Shown here: in pieces, positions 35,512 to 47,447 of the stretch
Layout: every line of letters begins with the position of its first letter
How positions within the stretch are numbered: the first letter of the stretch is position 1
Assembly: GCA_022496805.1 (NCBI GenBank)
Contig: CM040093.1
Location: forward strand, 7,712,213 to 7,776,212
DNA from: Pohlia nutans
Lineage: Eukaryota; Streptophyta; Bryopsida; Bryales; Mniaceae
Length of the DNA stretch: 64,000 bases
Reading direction: 5' to 3'
Notes under the pieces: generated by a model
Seen by the model: the letters and a program-made list of their open reading frames with translations, nothing else
Databases searched by the model: none
What the model was told of the DNA's origin: nothing
Position numbers and translations under genes: made by a program

Positions 35512-36112
35512 TATTTCTTTTAAATTTCCATGTTGGGCATCCTAGGGGCTTTTTTTGACAATTTGTTTTGCAAATTTGTGGCCTATGGCCCCAAATCACT
35601 TTAGGGGACCTACTTTGGAATAAAAAACCATGAGAGGAGGGGGTTAATTTTTAGGTGCGCCCTCAATTGGAACAAAATAGGGGATAATTATGTCCTCATA
35701 CATTAAAGATAAAGGGGATTTAGGGTTGGGGGCTTTGTACATTCTTGCGTTTTTGTACTATTTTCTCTCAGTCATGCCTCCCAATCAATTGAGCAGAAAA
35801 GCTTTACATAATATGCACGTTAATCTTACCAAATTCTCTCAAAAAATTTGAGTTGTGAGATCGAATCCTATAATAGATGATGCTTTTGAAAAAAAATTAA
35901 AAAAATAAAGCAAACTAGAATGATTTCATCAAATCTTTAAATTATACAATAAGTTTTCATTTTGGAGTAGTTATATGTCAAAGTAGTATCATACTGTACA
36001 TAGTCTGAGTGGCATGTGACATGTGGTAGCATGATGATGTACATTGCAATGTGTTCTTTAATGCTACAAACATATGTTACTATTGATTTTAGCTAGTTCA
36101 TATGTTGTTTGT

Positions 36113-36236
36113 GATCTGTGACACATGATCAAAGACAAAAGAAAAACTTCCTATGATCCGTGACACATGATCAAAGACAAAAGAAAAACTTCCTATGATC
36201 CGTGACACATGATCAAAGACAGAAAAAACTTCCTAT
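36113..36236. repeat. Tandem repeat, three units of 42 bp
   Basis: 'tgatccgtgacacatgatca' plus 'aagacaaaagaaaaacttccta' occurs three times in a row; the last unit has a short deletion. No function apparent. Confidence 0.9.
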
Positions 36237-36734
36237 GCACTTGTCTTGTAATTTTTCTTTGTTAGAATTCATAAGACAACAACTTCAAATTGAATAAATA
36301 ATTTGCATCAAGCAATTTGGAATATACTTTTTTCTCAAAAGCATCATCTATTATGGGACAGCTCTAGGGAGTACTTATGCAAAGTGAAGCTCACTCACAT
36401 GAAAAGTAAAATACCACCTCCCAGACATATTATTATCAATGCATACAATAGTAGCAGACCTGTCGTTTTTCATTCCCCACTTTGTGAGAACAGTGAACAG
36501 TGGCGGAATATTATGCCTACATTTCTGTCTTCTTGTGACTAAAACCACTCACCAGCACTGACACAACCCATGTGCTTGGTGCGGTTTCATTCTTTTTTCA
36601 TTTATAGTAAGTGAAAAACGACACATTTCCTACTAGTGATCATTCATGATAATCACGTCACAATGTCACATGAGCTCGACCATTGCAATCGATTACTTGA
36701 TGTAACATGTCACTTCGATCAACCGCTTAGCTCA

Positions 36735-36835
36735 TGCAGTGCAAGCCTTTCCTTTACCTGAGCAAGTGTATATATCGTTCATTCTTTTTTACCTGAGCCT
36801 TTCCTTTACCTGAGCTCTGTGTATATATCGTTCAC
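36735..36835. repeat. Partial tandem duplication
   Basis: 'cctttcctttacctgagc' followed by 'gtgtatatatcgttca' occurs twice. It contains TATATA motifs and could be promoter-like for a transcript running toward the SINA gene, but that is only a guess. Confidence 0.5.
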
Positions 36836-37096
36836 GTACGAACTTCGCTGAGCGGTTGCGTAGATCTCGTGGTTCCCCAGAGTGTTGTTTACATTCAGGT
36901 ATTCCCCGTTGTCTTTCCATTTATCGATTTTCAAGTTTCGGATTTGATGGAAGAACTAATGTGCTGTAAGATTGAACCTGCAAGCGCGTGAGAACCTGCA
37001 AGCGCGTGGAAGCTCATCCCTAGCTTACAGCTCGCTCGGTTGAAGTCGGTGTCTCATCGGTAGAATGCTTTGTCGTTCACTTGCTCTGCGACATCT

Positions 37097-37765
37097 TGAT
37101 GAAAAGAAGAGGAGACTTTGCTTGCACGATGGATTGTGCTTGCACGACGGACTCAAAGATACAGTATTCCAGTTGTGTAGAAATTAAAGTCATGGCCTCA
37201 ACCAATGGAGCTTTGATGATTCTCAAATTTCTTGGTTGGTCATGGTGAAATTACGATCTCTTACTAAACTTTGATCATTGATGAAAAGAAGAGGAGACTG
37301 TGCTTGCACGATGAACTGTGTGTTTGCACGACGGACTCAAATATACAAAATTCCAGTTATGTAGAAATGAAAGTCATGGTGCTCAACCAGTGGAGCGTTG
37401 TGATGGTTTTCAAATTTCATGGTGAAACTATGCGAGCTCTTGTACTAAACTTTGATCATTTCCAGGGCCACCAACCCCCCCCCTCCCCCCCCCTTTTCTT
37501 TTTTCTTAATTAGGGTTTCTTTTGATGAACTCACGAACTAATAGTTTTTCTAGCGTCGTTACATTCATGTTCTTGCTGTCTACTGGAAGGGAATGCTACC
37601 AATTTCTTTTTCAGGAGACTTGAAGAGACGACGGACTCAAATATACAGTACTTCAGTTACAGTGTAGAAATTAAAGTCATGGTCCTCAACCAGTGGAGCT
37701 TTGATGATTTTCAAAGTTCATGGTGAAACTATATATGCTCTCGTACTAAACTTTGATCATTTCCG
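37097..37765. repeat. Three copies of an about 170-bp unit upstream of the SINA gene
   Basis: Copies start near 37097, 37279 and 37617. Each has 'acgacggactcaaa', 'attccagtt' or 'acttcagtt', 'gtagaaattaaagtcatgg', 'ccaatggagctttgatga' or close, and 'ctaaactttgatcatt'. Between copies 2 and 3 lies a C-rich tract at 37477-37494. 'agacttgaagaga' at copy 3 recurs just before the SINA start codon, so the SINA leader may be related. Confidence 0.75.
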
Positions 37766-37779
37766 GCCCCTTTTTTTCT

Positions 37780-37935
37780 AAATTACAATAGGGTTTCTTG
37801 TTTGACCGACACATGCAATGTTCTTCACTGATTCTAGCCATATAAAATTTGGTTCCATCTGAATCATATTTTTCACAATATGATCTATCGAATTGGTTAT
37901 TTTAAAACTTTAAACTCCGTCGTGTAGGGGTAAAA
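37780..37935. mobile_element. Half of a family A TTAA element
   Basis: 'acatgcaatgttcttcactg' and 'aaaatttggttccatctgaa' match 14350-14470; it ends 'gtgtaggggtaaaa' in place of TTTAGGGGTTAA. The left terminus is missing. 'caatgttcttcactgattct' appears again at 38078-38100. Confidence 0.6.
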
Positions 37936-38192
37936 CGATGCACAGAAGGACGGAAAGGATGCTAATAAAAACCTGGTTTCTCCTTTGTACTGTATTGATT
38001 GATCTTCCCTTGGTTTTGTTTTAGCTTTTTTGAGGTTATATGGGGGACTGTTTTTTTGGGTTCAATTTTATTTCTTGCAATGTTCTTCACTGATTCTAGT
38101 CATAATTGCTGCCTACTGGAACGGAAGGTGGGACTCAATGCTGCCTTTTTCTTACCTTCTGGTAGTTGTTTTGCTTAGAGACTTGAAGAGAA

Positions 38193-39219
38193 ATGGATCT
38201 CCATCAAGATGTGAAGCCGGATCAACATGGGGAGCGGAGGAGAATTTCTTACAGTCCAGAACCTGATGACAAGAAGAAACCCAAGTATGATATGGATGTG
38301 CGCATTTTGCTTTGCATTATATGCAAGAATCAACTCTCTCCACCAGTTTGCCAAGTAATTCTCCTACATACACAGGCTCTCTTTTAGTACAGTTTTCCTT
38401 GTATGGTTGTACTCTTTCTCTCACTTTCTCTGTACATAGCTATAACATACCGGCAGATATTGTTTTATCATAAACCAGTGAGGAGCTTGCATTCCAGAGC
38501 TCTGTCAATAATAACCATTGTAAGCAATGATGTGGCTGTTTGGGAGCATGCAGTGCAAGAACAATCATTTGGCCTGTCAAGTGTGCTGCCAGAAACGCAC
38601 CAAAGGACAGTGCCCGAAATGTCGTCAACCGATCGGGCGCACGCGAAACAAAGCAATCGAGAAGATGATCGAGTCGCTAAGAGCACCCTGCAAGCACGCT
38701 TCCAATGGATGCAAGAGATTGCTCAGCACGACGAACAGAAAACAACATGAGCTCTACGAGTGCGAGTTTTTGCTGCTGGATTGTCCGTTCCCGGGATGCA
38801 GATTCACCAGCTGCTTCCGCCAATACTCTTTCCATGTGGAGCGCAAGCACCACGAGGCGAGGGTGATTCCACAGAACGTCGATGAGGAGCTCGTAACGTT
38901 CGGCGCTTTTCATTTGGATGCACGCGATGAATATGTGGTACTGAAAGCGTGCCCTGAGTTGTTTTTGCTCCACCAGGAAGACACCAGCCTCGGCCACATG
39001 CTCTATGTCACTTCATGTGGCAAAGACAAGCGGTACTCCATGGAGGTTGTCATTAATGACCATACGTACCTTGAACGCGCATCGAAATCGTTCAAAGTGG
39101 ACATCATGACATGTAATGGGTCACGAGCTTCCGTCTCGCGAGATTTCTTGCTCATTCCTAAGCAAACCGGTCCGGCGTGGCGGGATGCACGATGCACCAT
39201 TTTCATCCCCCAAGACTAG
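38193..39219 (+). CDS. SINA/SIAH-type RING E3 ubiquitin ligase, 2 exons
   Basis: RING ligase that transfers ubiquitin to bound substrates, acting as a dimer. Exons 38193-38354 and 38554-39219; GT-AG, phase 0, 275 residues. The splice joins the two halves of the RING, giving Cys41, Cys44, Cys55, His59, Cys62, Cys65, Cys74 and Cys77 in the exact SIAH spacing (CIIC, then CKNNHLACQVC, then CPKC). Next come the SIAH zinc fingers (CKHASNGCKRLL, HELYECEF, CPFPGC, FHVERKHH) and a C-terminal substrate-binding SINA domain to FIPQD. Residues 1-35 are a charged linker. Slightly shorter than seed-plant SINAT proteins (about 305), mostly at the N-terminus. The start is the first in-frame ATG after stops. 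Substrate cannot be told. Confidence 0.9.
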
Positions 39220-39280
39220 CGAGGTGAGTCTAGATCATTAGTAGCATTTCAATGCACCCTTTTGAGTTCTACTAAGTAGA

Positions 39281-39656
<376 letters not shown>

Positions 39657-40906
39657 TCAGAAGTTTTCATCATTTGTTGTTCGATTCGTACTCTTCTTCC
39701 TACACTTACAATTGAACTATGCAAAATTGTTCATTGTGCCTTAAGCCATTGCATTGTAAAAAATGACAGAATATGTCACATTTGAACCATGTGAAAGAAA
39801 AAAATAAAAAATCCTTATTTGAGGTTATTGAGGGCACTTTTGAAGATGAAATTTTGAAAAGCACAGTGTTTCTATGGATATTGTGACTAGATTAATAATT
39901 CAGACGGGTCATCATTCATGAAGCAGGGACACCCGAAACCGCCACCTATATGGCCCAAATGGGGCATGACCAACTTTTCACTTTCAAAATTCATATAAAA
40001 TACATTTCAGTTTTAAAAAATCACTTTTATATACGAATTTTATCTATCAGCCAAAAATAGTCCCAATTCAATTTTCAAAAGCTTAACCCTTGAAGGTTTG
40101 AACAACCATATTATGGTTGCTACTGGTATTTTTCTGTGTATTCAGGGCAGCCAGGGGGTGAGTTCAGTGTTAGCATATGCAAAAAATGTGTATTCGCATC
40201 ATTATGAATCTAATGACATATTGTGCACGAGACTCCTCCAAGTGAGGAGCCTTCCAGAAGCCTTTGTATGGAGTCAGGTATACGCTTCCGTATAATACCG
40301 TAGCCAGGGTCAAACCAGCTCAACTGTCCACATGAGGTGATGTCCATTTAGAGGAATAACATTTAGGGGTGCAAGACTGCAGGTATTGTAAAGTAGATTA
40401 TAATATTATTTTCTGTAACGTATTTTCTGGCTTCGGTCCACCATCAACCCTGTTTTTTTAGACAGCAGTGGTCTTTTCACCAGAACTTGTGGGTACTTTT
40501 CTTTCACTATCTGTTCCTTCACCAGTACATGTGGGCACTTTTCTTTCACTATCTGTTCCTTCAAATATAGGTACACAATTTGCAGGACGCAGGCGGTCTT
40601 GGAGTTGCCTTTTGGTTCAAAAAATATATAGGTACACAAGTGATGTCACAATGTACCAGGCATGTTCTCATCAGAATGGTGCAGAATTTGATGCTACGTG
40701 CACATGTACGGAGGGGTTTACTTATCATGATTGACGGTACATACAGTAAATTGACACTTCTGGTTTACAGTTATCAAGTTAAACCTAGTGTGAAATAGAG
40801 TCCACCTATAAGTTGCCATTGCTTTTACAGTTATCCTATGGACAGTGTCAAACATAACATTCTTCAGAAACTGCATCGACATTCATCAGAAGCTGCATTG
40901 ACATTC

Positions 40907-40998
40907 ACTAGTAGAAAAGGTGGCACTGCCAAAGGAGATACCCAATTCCACGCATGTACAGCGATTTTTTCTGGGGAGCGCCACCTTTTCTACTAGTG
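40907..40998. mobile_element. 92-bp CACTA-type MITE
   Basis: CACTAGTAGAAAAGGTGGC and its exact complement GCCACCTTTTCTACTAGTG, flanked by the 3-bp duplication ATT. CACTA termini and a 3-bp target duplication define the En/Spm (CACTA) superfamily. A relative with degraded left end is at 62357-62500. Confidence 0.85.
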
Positions 40999-41899
40999 AT
41001 TCTTCATAAACAACATCAACATCCTTGGAAAAGAATCCAAATTCTTTTTTAGCACAATCTTGAACTTATTGCAAGTGAGAATTACCACGAGCTAGAAGAT
41101 GATAGGTGCTAGCCACTCACGAAGCACTATGCATGCTTTTTAAAAGTGAATGTTATACTTTGTGTGGACAGGGGAGTTGTACTACATAACATTCAGAAGC
41201 CTTCACTGGCTCTTGAGGAGAATGTGCAGCATATTCTACATTATCATTTAAGAATAGTCAGTAGCTACGCATGTTTTCTCACAAATGGAGGTTTTGGAAA
41301 ACTGAAAGGGAAGATAACCATGCATGGTCTTTGCTGACACATCCCCATATGTCCCTCACTTTTAAAGAGAGCAACATTATAAGTAATACTACTTTAACCC
41401 AAGAATGTTATGGTACATGGCTAACCAATGTTGCACTTAATGCACTACATAGATGGAAATCACATGATGGATGAAAAGGCAGAGTGGTTGAATGCTATTG
41501 AATGTTATGTAGCTTGGTGTCAATATCTCGGTCAATATAGGCCTTCGGCACCATGCTTTTATTAACATTATTCATTCCTTGGTATCCAAATACAACTGTT
41601 AATTCTACCAGTGTAATTTCAAGGTAACAAAGCAATCTCCACAAAAAAGTATAGAAGACTCTTATTTCATTCCAATTCCAAAACAGAACTGAGTTTTACT
41701 TCTCAACACTTGTATTGGACAAGTACTATACTAGAACAATGAAACAAACGTACAACGAGAACCCTTTCAGTTGTGGTGCTCAATGGTAAGGTAGACGGAC
41801 CTTATTCCAAACCTTTAAGGATTTTTGACCATCAAAAGTACTATGATAAAACTGAATTTTTAGGTAGTATACAAACTTATAAATGACTCACTTTTGCAC

Positions 41900-41902
<3 letters not shown>

Positions 41903-41959
<57 letters not shown>
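41903..41959. repeat. (TA)n microsatellite, about 57 bp
   Basis: Uninterrupted TA array in intergenic DNA. Nearby, 42085-42136 has 'catcatcacatgtcatacat' twice. No gene is recognised between 41000 and 42730. Confidence 0.95.
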
Positions 41960-41963
<4 letters not shown>

Positions 41964-42730
41964 TTTATTTATTTTTACTTTGATTATTTATTTATTTATA
42001 AAAATGTACAAACACAAATTTGAGTTGATATTGTCGTTGAAAACGCATCGTGCAAAGGATGTATTGTGCCAATAGGTGAGGATTGGGTTCATCATCACAT
42101 GTCATACATCATCACATCATCACATGTCATACATCTCCACACTACACTCCACACACACTTGTGAGTGCAGAGAACAAGTTGTTATCACCTAAACACACCA
42201 CGTGACAAGTGATAGTAAAGAGGGTGTTTCTAACCCATTTACTAAATGCAAACTATCAGATTTACTTTCTTTGCTTTGTAATTATCTCTCCGTTGTGTGT
42301 CCTGTATGGTATGGTGCTCTATAATGGCTCAATTTTCAGCACGAGAAATCTACAGGGATGTCACCCGTACAAGCAATTTTTGTGCATGGGGAAAATTAGT
42401 AGAAAGATAGAGCAAGTGGAATCATCATTTTTGGACTCTTCTACAATGAGTTATGAATTTTTGAAGTTGGAAATATAGATGTTCCTAAAATGGTGCCCTA
42501 AAGTGATACCCTATAATGTTTGCAGTGAGTACATGATACTATTGCATGGGGAAGCTATTATGTACCTCTGACTGAAGATTACTAAAGCTCCATTTTCGGC
42601 ACTGCGCCATTATTGAACGTTCTACCATACTTGACACTAGAAACCTGCACACACACATACACACACATATTGATGTAGATATAGATATAGATATATATTG
42701 CAATTGGATTTACTACCTTGAAGGTATGGC

Positions 42731-42974
42731 TTGATCCTTAAAGGTTTAGAGAGCCCTTTCCGACCAGTATTATACAATAATATTCCATTGTATTTGACAT
42801 GGTTCCACACCTCCTATGGGTTTAAGCTCAAAAGCGAAGTTAAAATTCACGTAGACCTGATTTTAATGAGTTATCGGGGTCTCAATATAGAACTTTCTAT
42901 TTACAACAAATGTCAAATATACGCTAACATATCTACTATCCGGCTATTCCATCAAACAACCCTTTAAGGGTTAA
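42731..42974. mobile_element. TTAA-type MITE, 244 bp
   Basis: Left end TTGATCCTTAAAGGTTTAG (TTGA for TTAA), right end CCCTTTAAGGGTTAA. Size and ends resemble 4724-4965. Its right TTAA is separated by two bases from the next element. Confidence 0.65.
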
Positions 42975-42976
42975 GT

Positions 42977-43796
42977 TTAACCCTATAGTGCTCAGGGTGG
43001 TTCTGGAGAAACCACAGTTTTTTGGGTGATGTTTTTTTAAAACTTTCTTTGTTGAAATTAGGGATTCTATTAATAGAATTCAACCATATAAATGTAAGCA
43101 TAGCTTAATGAAACAAGTGTCGGTTAAATCTTGTTAAAATCCGACCGTTGGATTGGAAGATTATAGTATGTCTTTGCACTGTATAATGCACACTCAAAAA
43201 TGAGATTTTGGAGGGTGTGTGACTTCAAAAATGAGATTTTGTGTAAATAGAATTTGGGTTAAATTTTCAAAAACAAAAGTGAAGCTGTTCAGCAATGACC
43301 TGTGCCAACACCTCTTCATTGCAATCTTTCATGTCAAGAATGGACTTATACATAATTATTGTTAATTTTATAAGTGAGATTGATTTATCCATGTACGGTT
43401 TAGGACAAAATTTATACGTTAAAAAAAGAAAGGAGTTGGTACATTGATCAAGATTGGAATACATGCACTAATTGAACATAAACAAGAGAACACAATCCGA
43501 AAAAAAATACAAGATGACAAACTTCCAAACACAAGAAATACCACATAGTATATGTGTTGTATTTGTAAGTATTTGTTGTATTTTGATGTATTTGCAATAT
43601 TTTGGTGGTTTGTACATAGGTATTTGGATATCTAAGAAAGTCAGATTCCAAATTTTCTTTTTGCATCATCTGCAGAATCAAAAGTCACACTTTTGAACTT
43701 CAAACACCCAATTGAGATGGTTCACAAATTTTACAACATTTCATTTTCTGATGATCTAGTGACCACTTACCGGTTACCTGGGCACTAAAGGGTTAA
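42977..43796. mobile_element. TTAA-flanked MITE, 820 bp
   Basis: Ends TTAACCCTATAGTGCTCAGG and CCTGGGCACTAAAGGGTTAA. The interior includes 'atgcacactcaaaaatgaga' but nothing coding. It begins two bases after the element 42731-42974. Confidence 0.8.
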
Positions 43797-44796
43797 GTGT
43801 GCTGAATTGTGGGTGGGAATGAAACAAGGTCCCTCTACCATAGAGTTCCTTATTGCATCATGAATATAGTTTCATGATAGCCATTCCACAACACTAGGAT
43901 ACTTGTAGATAAAAAGTGCACTTTACTTCTAAAACATCATCATTCAAAGCTGGTAAAAGTGATAGCACACCGGTAGTAGCAAAGAAAACTTCAATGATAG
44001 ACTCACTGTATCAAAGCAGCCAAAAGAGATCTATATAAAATATAAATATATTTATAAAATAATTAAAACCAATATTGGTATCAGATACAAAAATGTCATG
44101 ACTAGGAGTTAATGTCAGGAACAAGGAATTGTAGGGCCAGCTTCTCACAAGTAGAAAGAAGCCACCACACAAGGGCTAACTAACGATAGAGATCGATGAT
44201 GAACCTCTACACTCAGTCGCCTTATTACTCTTCACAGTCACAGTCTTGGCCATACCATGGCCAAGCATATAAATAAATATCTGTACAATTCAATGTCTCA
44301 CAGTACGAAAATTGTTCAAGGAACCCAGTTCTCTCCGAACTTGGGCCCTTACTCTCACCCTCAGATATGTATGTATGGATGTATGTACTCAGAAAAGATG
44401 GAACCTGAGCATCGATCCTCCTCATTCTTCTAGAAAAGCTCTTGCAGCAGAGTTTTTTTAGAAGAAGAGGAGGAGAAGAAGAACTCTAGTCCTAAGACCA
44501 TTGTGAATGAAGGGTCTATGAATGGAGGGTATGTTGCGATAAGTCTACTAACCATGTCACATGACATGACATACATAGCGACAACAAGAAAAGGACGTAA
44601 AGTATGTGACAGAATAGAAGAAGAAAGAAGAAAGGGCCAGGGTGAATGAAGAGTCTGTTGAGGGTGATTCTACTAGCTAAGTCACATGGACTTAGATAGC
44701 AAGTGTTGTTGTAGCGGAGGTTGTTGAAGCAACGTTGTTTTTCCAAGCATGCATGCAAAAGGTCTGTACACTCGAGGCTGGCTATGGCGTGTTCGT

Positions 44797-47447
44797 TCAC
44801 CAGATGCCGATCATGCGCTCGCCGCCTTCCTGTGCACTGGCACGGAACATGCTCGGGGTGTTGAACGCCATAGCCACTTCGCCCGAGGCGGAGACGGCCA
44901 CCAAGCCTCCCATATTCTCCGGCAGCTTCTCATGGACCACTTTGTACACCGCTTTGCCAAGCGGAAGCTCCTTGTATTCCATGATCGCGGCCACTTCTTT
45001 CGCCACCGTGTGTTTGATGAACTCTTCGCCTCGGCCCGTGCCGGACACGCCGCACAGATGGTTTGCGTACGTTCCTGCTCCTACTATCGGCGTATCCCCT
45101 GCACACATAACGTCGAGGTCGATTAGATAAGAAGTCTCTAATGCATACACATGTCTTGTAGGAAAGGGAGCTTACCAATGCGTCTTACGTCGCGATTCTT
45201 GAAAGATTGATTAGCGGTTCTTGAAAGATTGATTAGCAGTTCTTGAAGATCGATTAGCGGTTCTTGAAAGATCGACTAGTTAAGAAGATTTGAGATGCAG
45301 GCCGCGCAGATTTTAGATAGGAGATTAAGGAGCTTACCAATGCGTTACGTCGCGGTTCATGACAGATCGATTAGGTAAGAAAGATTTGAAAGAATAATAT
45401 GATGCGGAGCGCACGGATTTTTAGATTAGGGAGAGAGCTTATGCGGAGCGCATAAATGCGTTCTCGTGTAAAAGACGTCGCGGTTCATTATAGAGCGATT
45501 AGTTAAGTAGATTTGAAAGAAAATTCTGATAAATACGCGCACAGATTGTTAGATAGGATATTAAGGAGGGAGCTTACCAATGCGTCTCCGTGCAAAAGAC
45601 TTCACGGTTCATGAAAGATTGATTAGCTAAGAAGTTTCTGATGCGGACCGCACAATTTCTAGGTAACAGATGCTTACCAATGCGTCCCTGTGTAAAGGAC
45701 GTCGCAGTTCATGAAAGAGCGATTAACTAAGAGGATAATTTGAGAGAAATTTCTGACAATTTTCAGGTGAAGGAGCTTACCAATGCGTCCGGACATTTTG
45801 TTGACAAGCCCGCCGGTGGAAGTTGCCGCCGCGCAGTTGCCTGAGAAATCCACTGCTGTACAACCTACGGTTTCAAACTCGGCCTTGAACGCCTGATGAT
45901 GAGCTCCGTGCTTCTTAGTATGTACATGCTTGTTGTCCGAATGGCCATTCGTCATGGCGTATCCGTTCATGTGATCGGCGTGGACGGCCGGGTGGATGGC
46001 ACAGTTGCCATTGCTGTAGGTGTACTCGTCGTCGCCGCCATGGATTTCCTCGGGAGCGTACTCAGAAAAGTCCAACTAATGATGCAGAAACAGAAAACTA
46101 TATCAGCATCGAAACGGCATAACATTCAGCCTCTGCCTTGCCCGTGAGGAGAATGTCAAGCATATTCCTCATCATCATCATGCAAGAAGACGCCAACTTG
46201 TGAATGGATGGAAAGGCAGACCACACACTTGCTACTGAATGTAATGGATTGTCAAACAATTAGTTACGCAATTGCGGAACAAGCGAAGAGGTTCTCACCT
46301 CTACAGAATTCGTCTTCTTTGCATGCTCCAGCTTCTCTCGATTCTCATCGGTAATGAAGGTACTTGTATCCACTGTCTCGACTCCCTGTGAAAACAATAA
46401 CCGACGCTATTAGAAGGATATCCAGTTCAGGATAGGATAGCATTGTGAAAAATAAAAAGCATTTTTTTTGGCGACTTGCAATTTATTTTACTATAAATAC
46501 ATAGCTTTCTATAGAATTGTTGGCTATACATAGCAAAGATAAGGGAAGATTATGGCGATATACTCTAATTTTAACCCAGTTTTTCTTACAGCAACATAGC
46601 AAGCCTATTTTTCAAATAGCAAGTTGGGCGATATATAGCCACAAAATACTCACTGGTGTGACCATGAGGTTCCCCTTTCAAGAGCAATGTGAGAAGAGTA
46701 CTGACTGACCTGGTCTCTTGCAAACTCTTCCGCTCCCTGGAAGGCAATGTAAACATGAGGAGAATTGTCCATCACCAAGCGAGCCAGTGACACAGGGTGC
46801 ACTACGGTAGAAAGACCGGAGACAGCACCGCAATCTTTCGTTCTACCGTCCATGATACTCGCCTCCATCTCCACGGTCCCCTTGTGTGTCAGTACAGATC
46901 CTTTCCCGGCGTTGAACAGGGTATTATCCTCCAATGCCCTCACCTACAGTAATAAGACATTGCTCGAATCAGCGTCAGAAAATCTTTATACCCAGAAAAT
47001 AGCAGCCCTGTTGTAAACTTTCCACTTACTGTTAACAAAATCAGAGCTCTGACGACAGGAACACCTAACGCTTGCAGCAATTTCGTGTGCAGTTACACGG
47101 TATCAGCACCAAAACTTGGAAGGTTAGCGATTCAGGACACGAAAAGCAGGGATCTAGAGAACGGTCCTGACAGATATTTTCCATTAGATTTACTGTAGCT
47201 CTGCAAGAAATTTTCAATGCAGAACGGAAAGAAGAAAAAAAAAAAAAAAAAAAAGTGCAGAAGGGAAGGCGTTACTCACGACGAGCTCCACGGCTTCAAC
47301 AGCAGAGCAGTGCCTCTCAAGCGCAGCAATGCCGATGTCCAGGATTTCATTCAAAGCGGCTTCGGTGCGCTTCTGCAAGTCTTTCGGCATCTTGTCCTTA
47401 CCAATCATTCCTGCGCCGCCATGGAGTGCAATCGCCCAGGCACCCAT
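44797..47447 (-). CDS. Isoaspartyl peptidase / plant-type L-asparaginase, 5 exons
   Basis: Ntn-hydrolase that releases aspartate from asparagine and cleaves isoaspartyl dipeptides. Exons in coding order 47280-47447, 46710-46943, 46299-46385, 45781-46075, 44797-45098; GT-AG, phases agree, 361 residues. The start [13 protein letters not shown] is at the family N-terminus. [28 protein letters not shown], then the self-cleavage and nucleophile region [10 protein letters not shown] with Thr232, [27 protein letters not shown] and SGTGRGEEF are all family motifs. It is about 40 residues longer than usual because the linker before Thr232 (exon 4 residues 12-62) is expanded, with many His, Asn and Gly; this linker is the part cut away or disordered in the mature enzyme. 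Intron 4 (45099-45780) holds a repeat array that copies the exon 4 splice donor. The 5' leader runs to about 47900; no clear TATA box on this strand. Confidence 0.93.
45166..45790. repeat. Intronic minisatellite that repeats the 5' splice site
   Basis: On the coding (minus) strand, CGCATTGGTAAGC, which spans the end of exon 4 and the start of intron 4 (boundary at 45781/45780), recurs with donors at 45673-45677, 45573-45577, 45333-45337 and 45171-45175, plus one degenerate copy near 45436. Spacing is roughly 100-160 bp and each unit also carries 'tcatgaaagatcgattag'-like sequence. Using the first extra donor would extend exon 4 by 103 nt and change the phase. Confidence 0.85.

Noticed and set aside
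36630..36645. CTACTAGTG end of a possible CACTA element
   Set aside because: No matching left terminus or duplication was found upstream.
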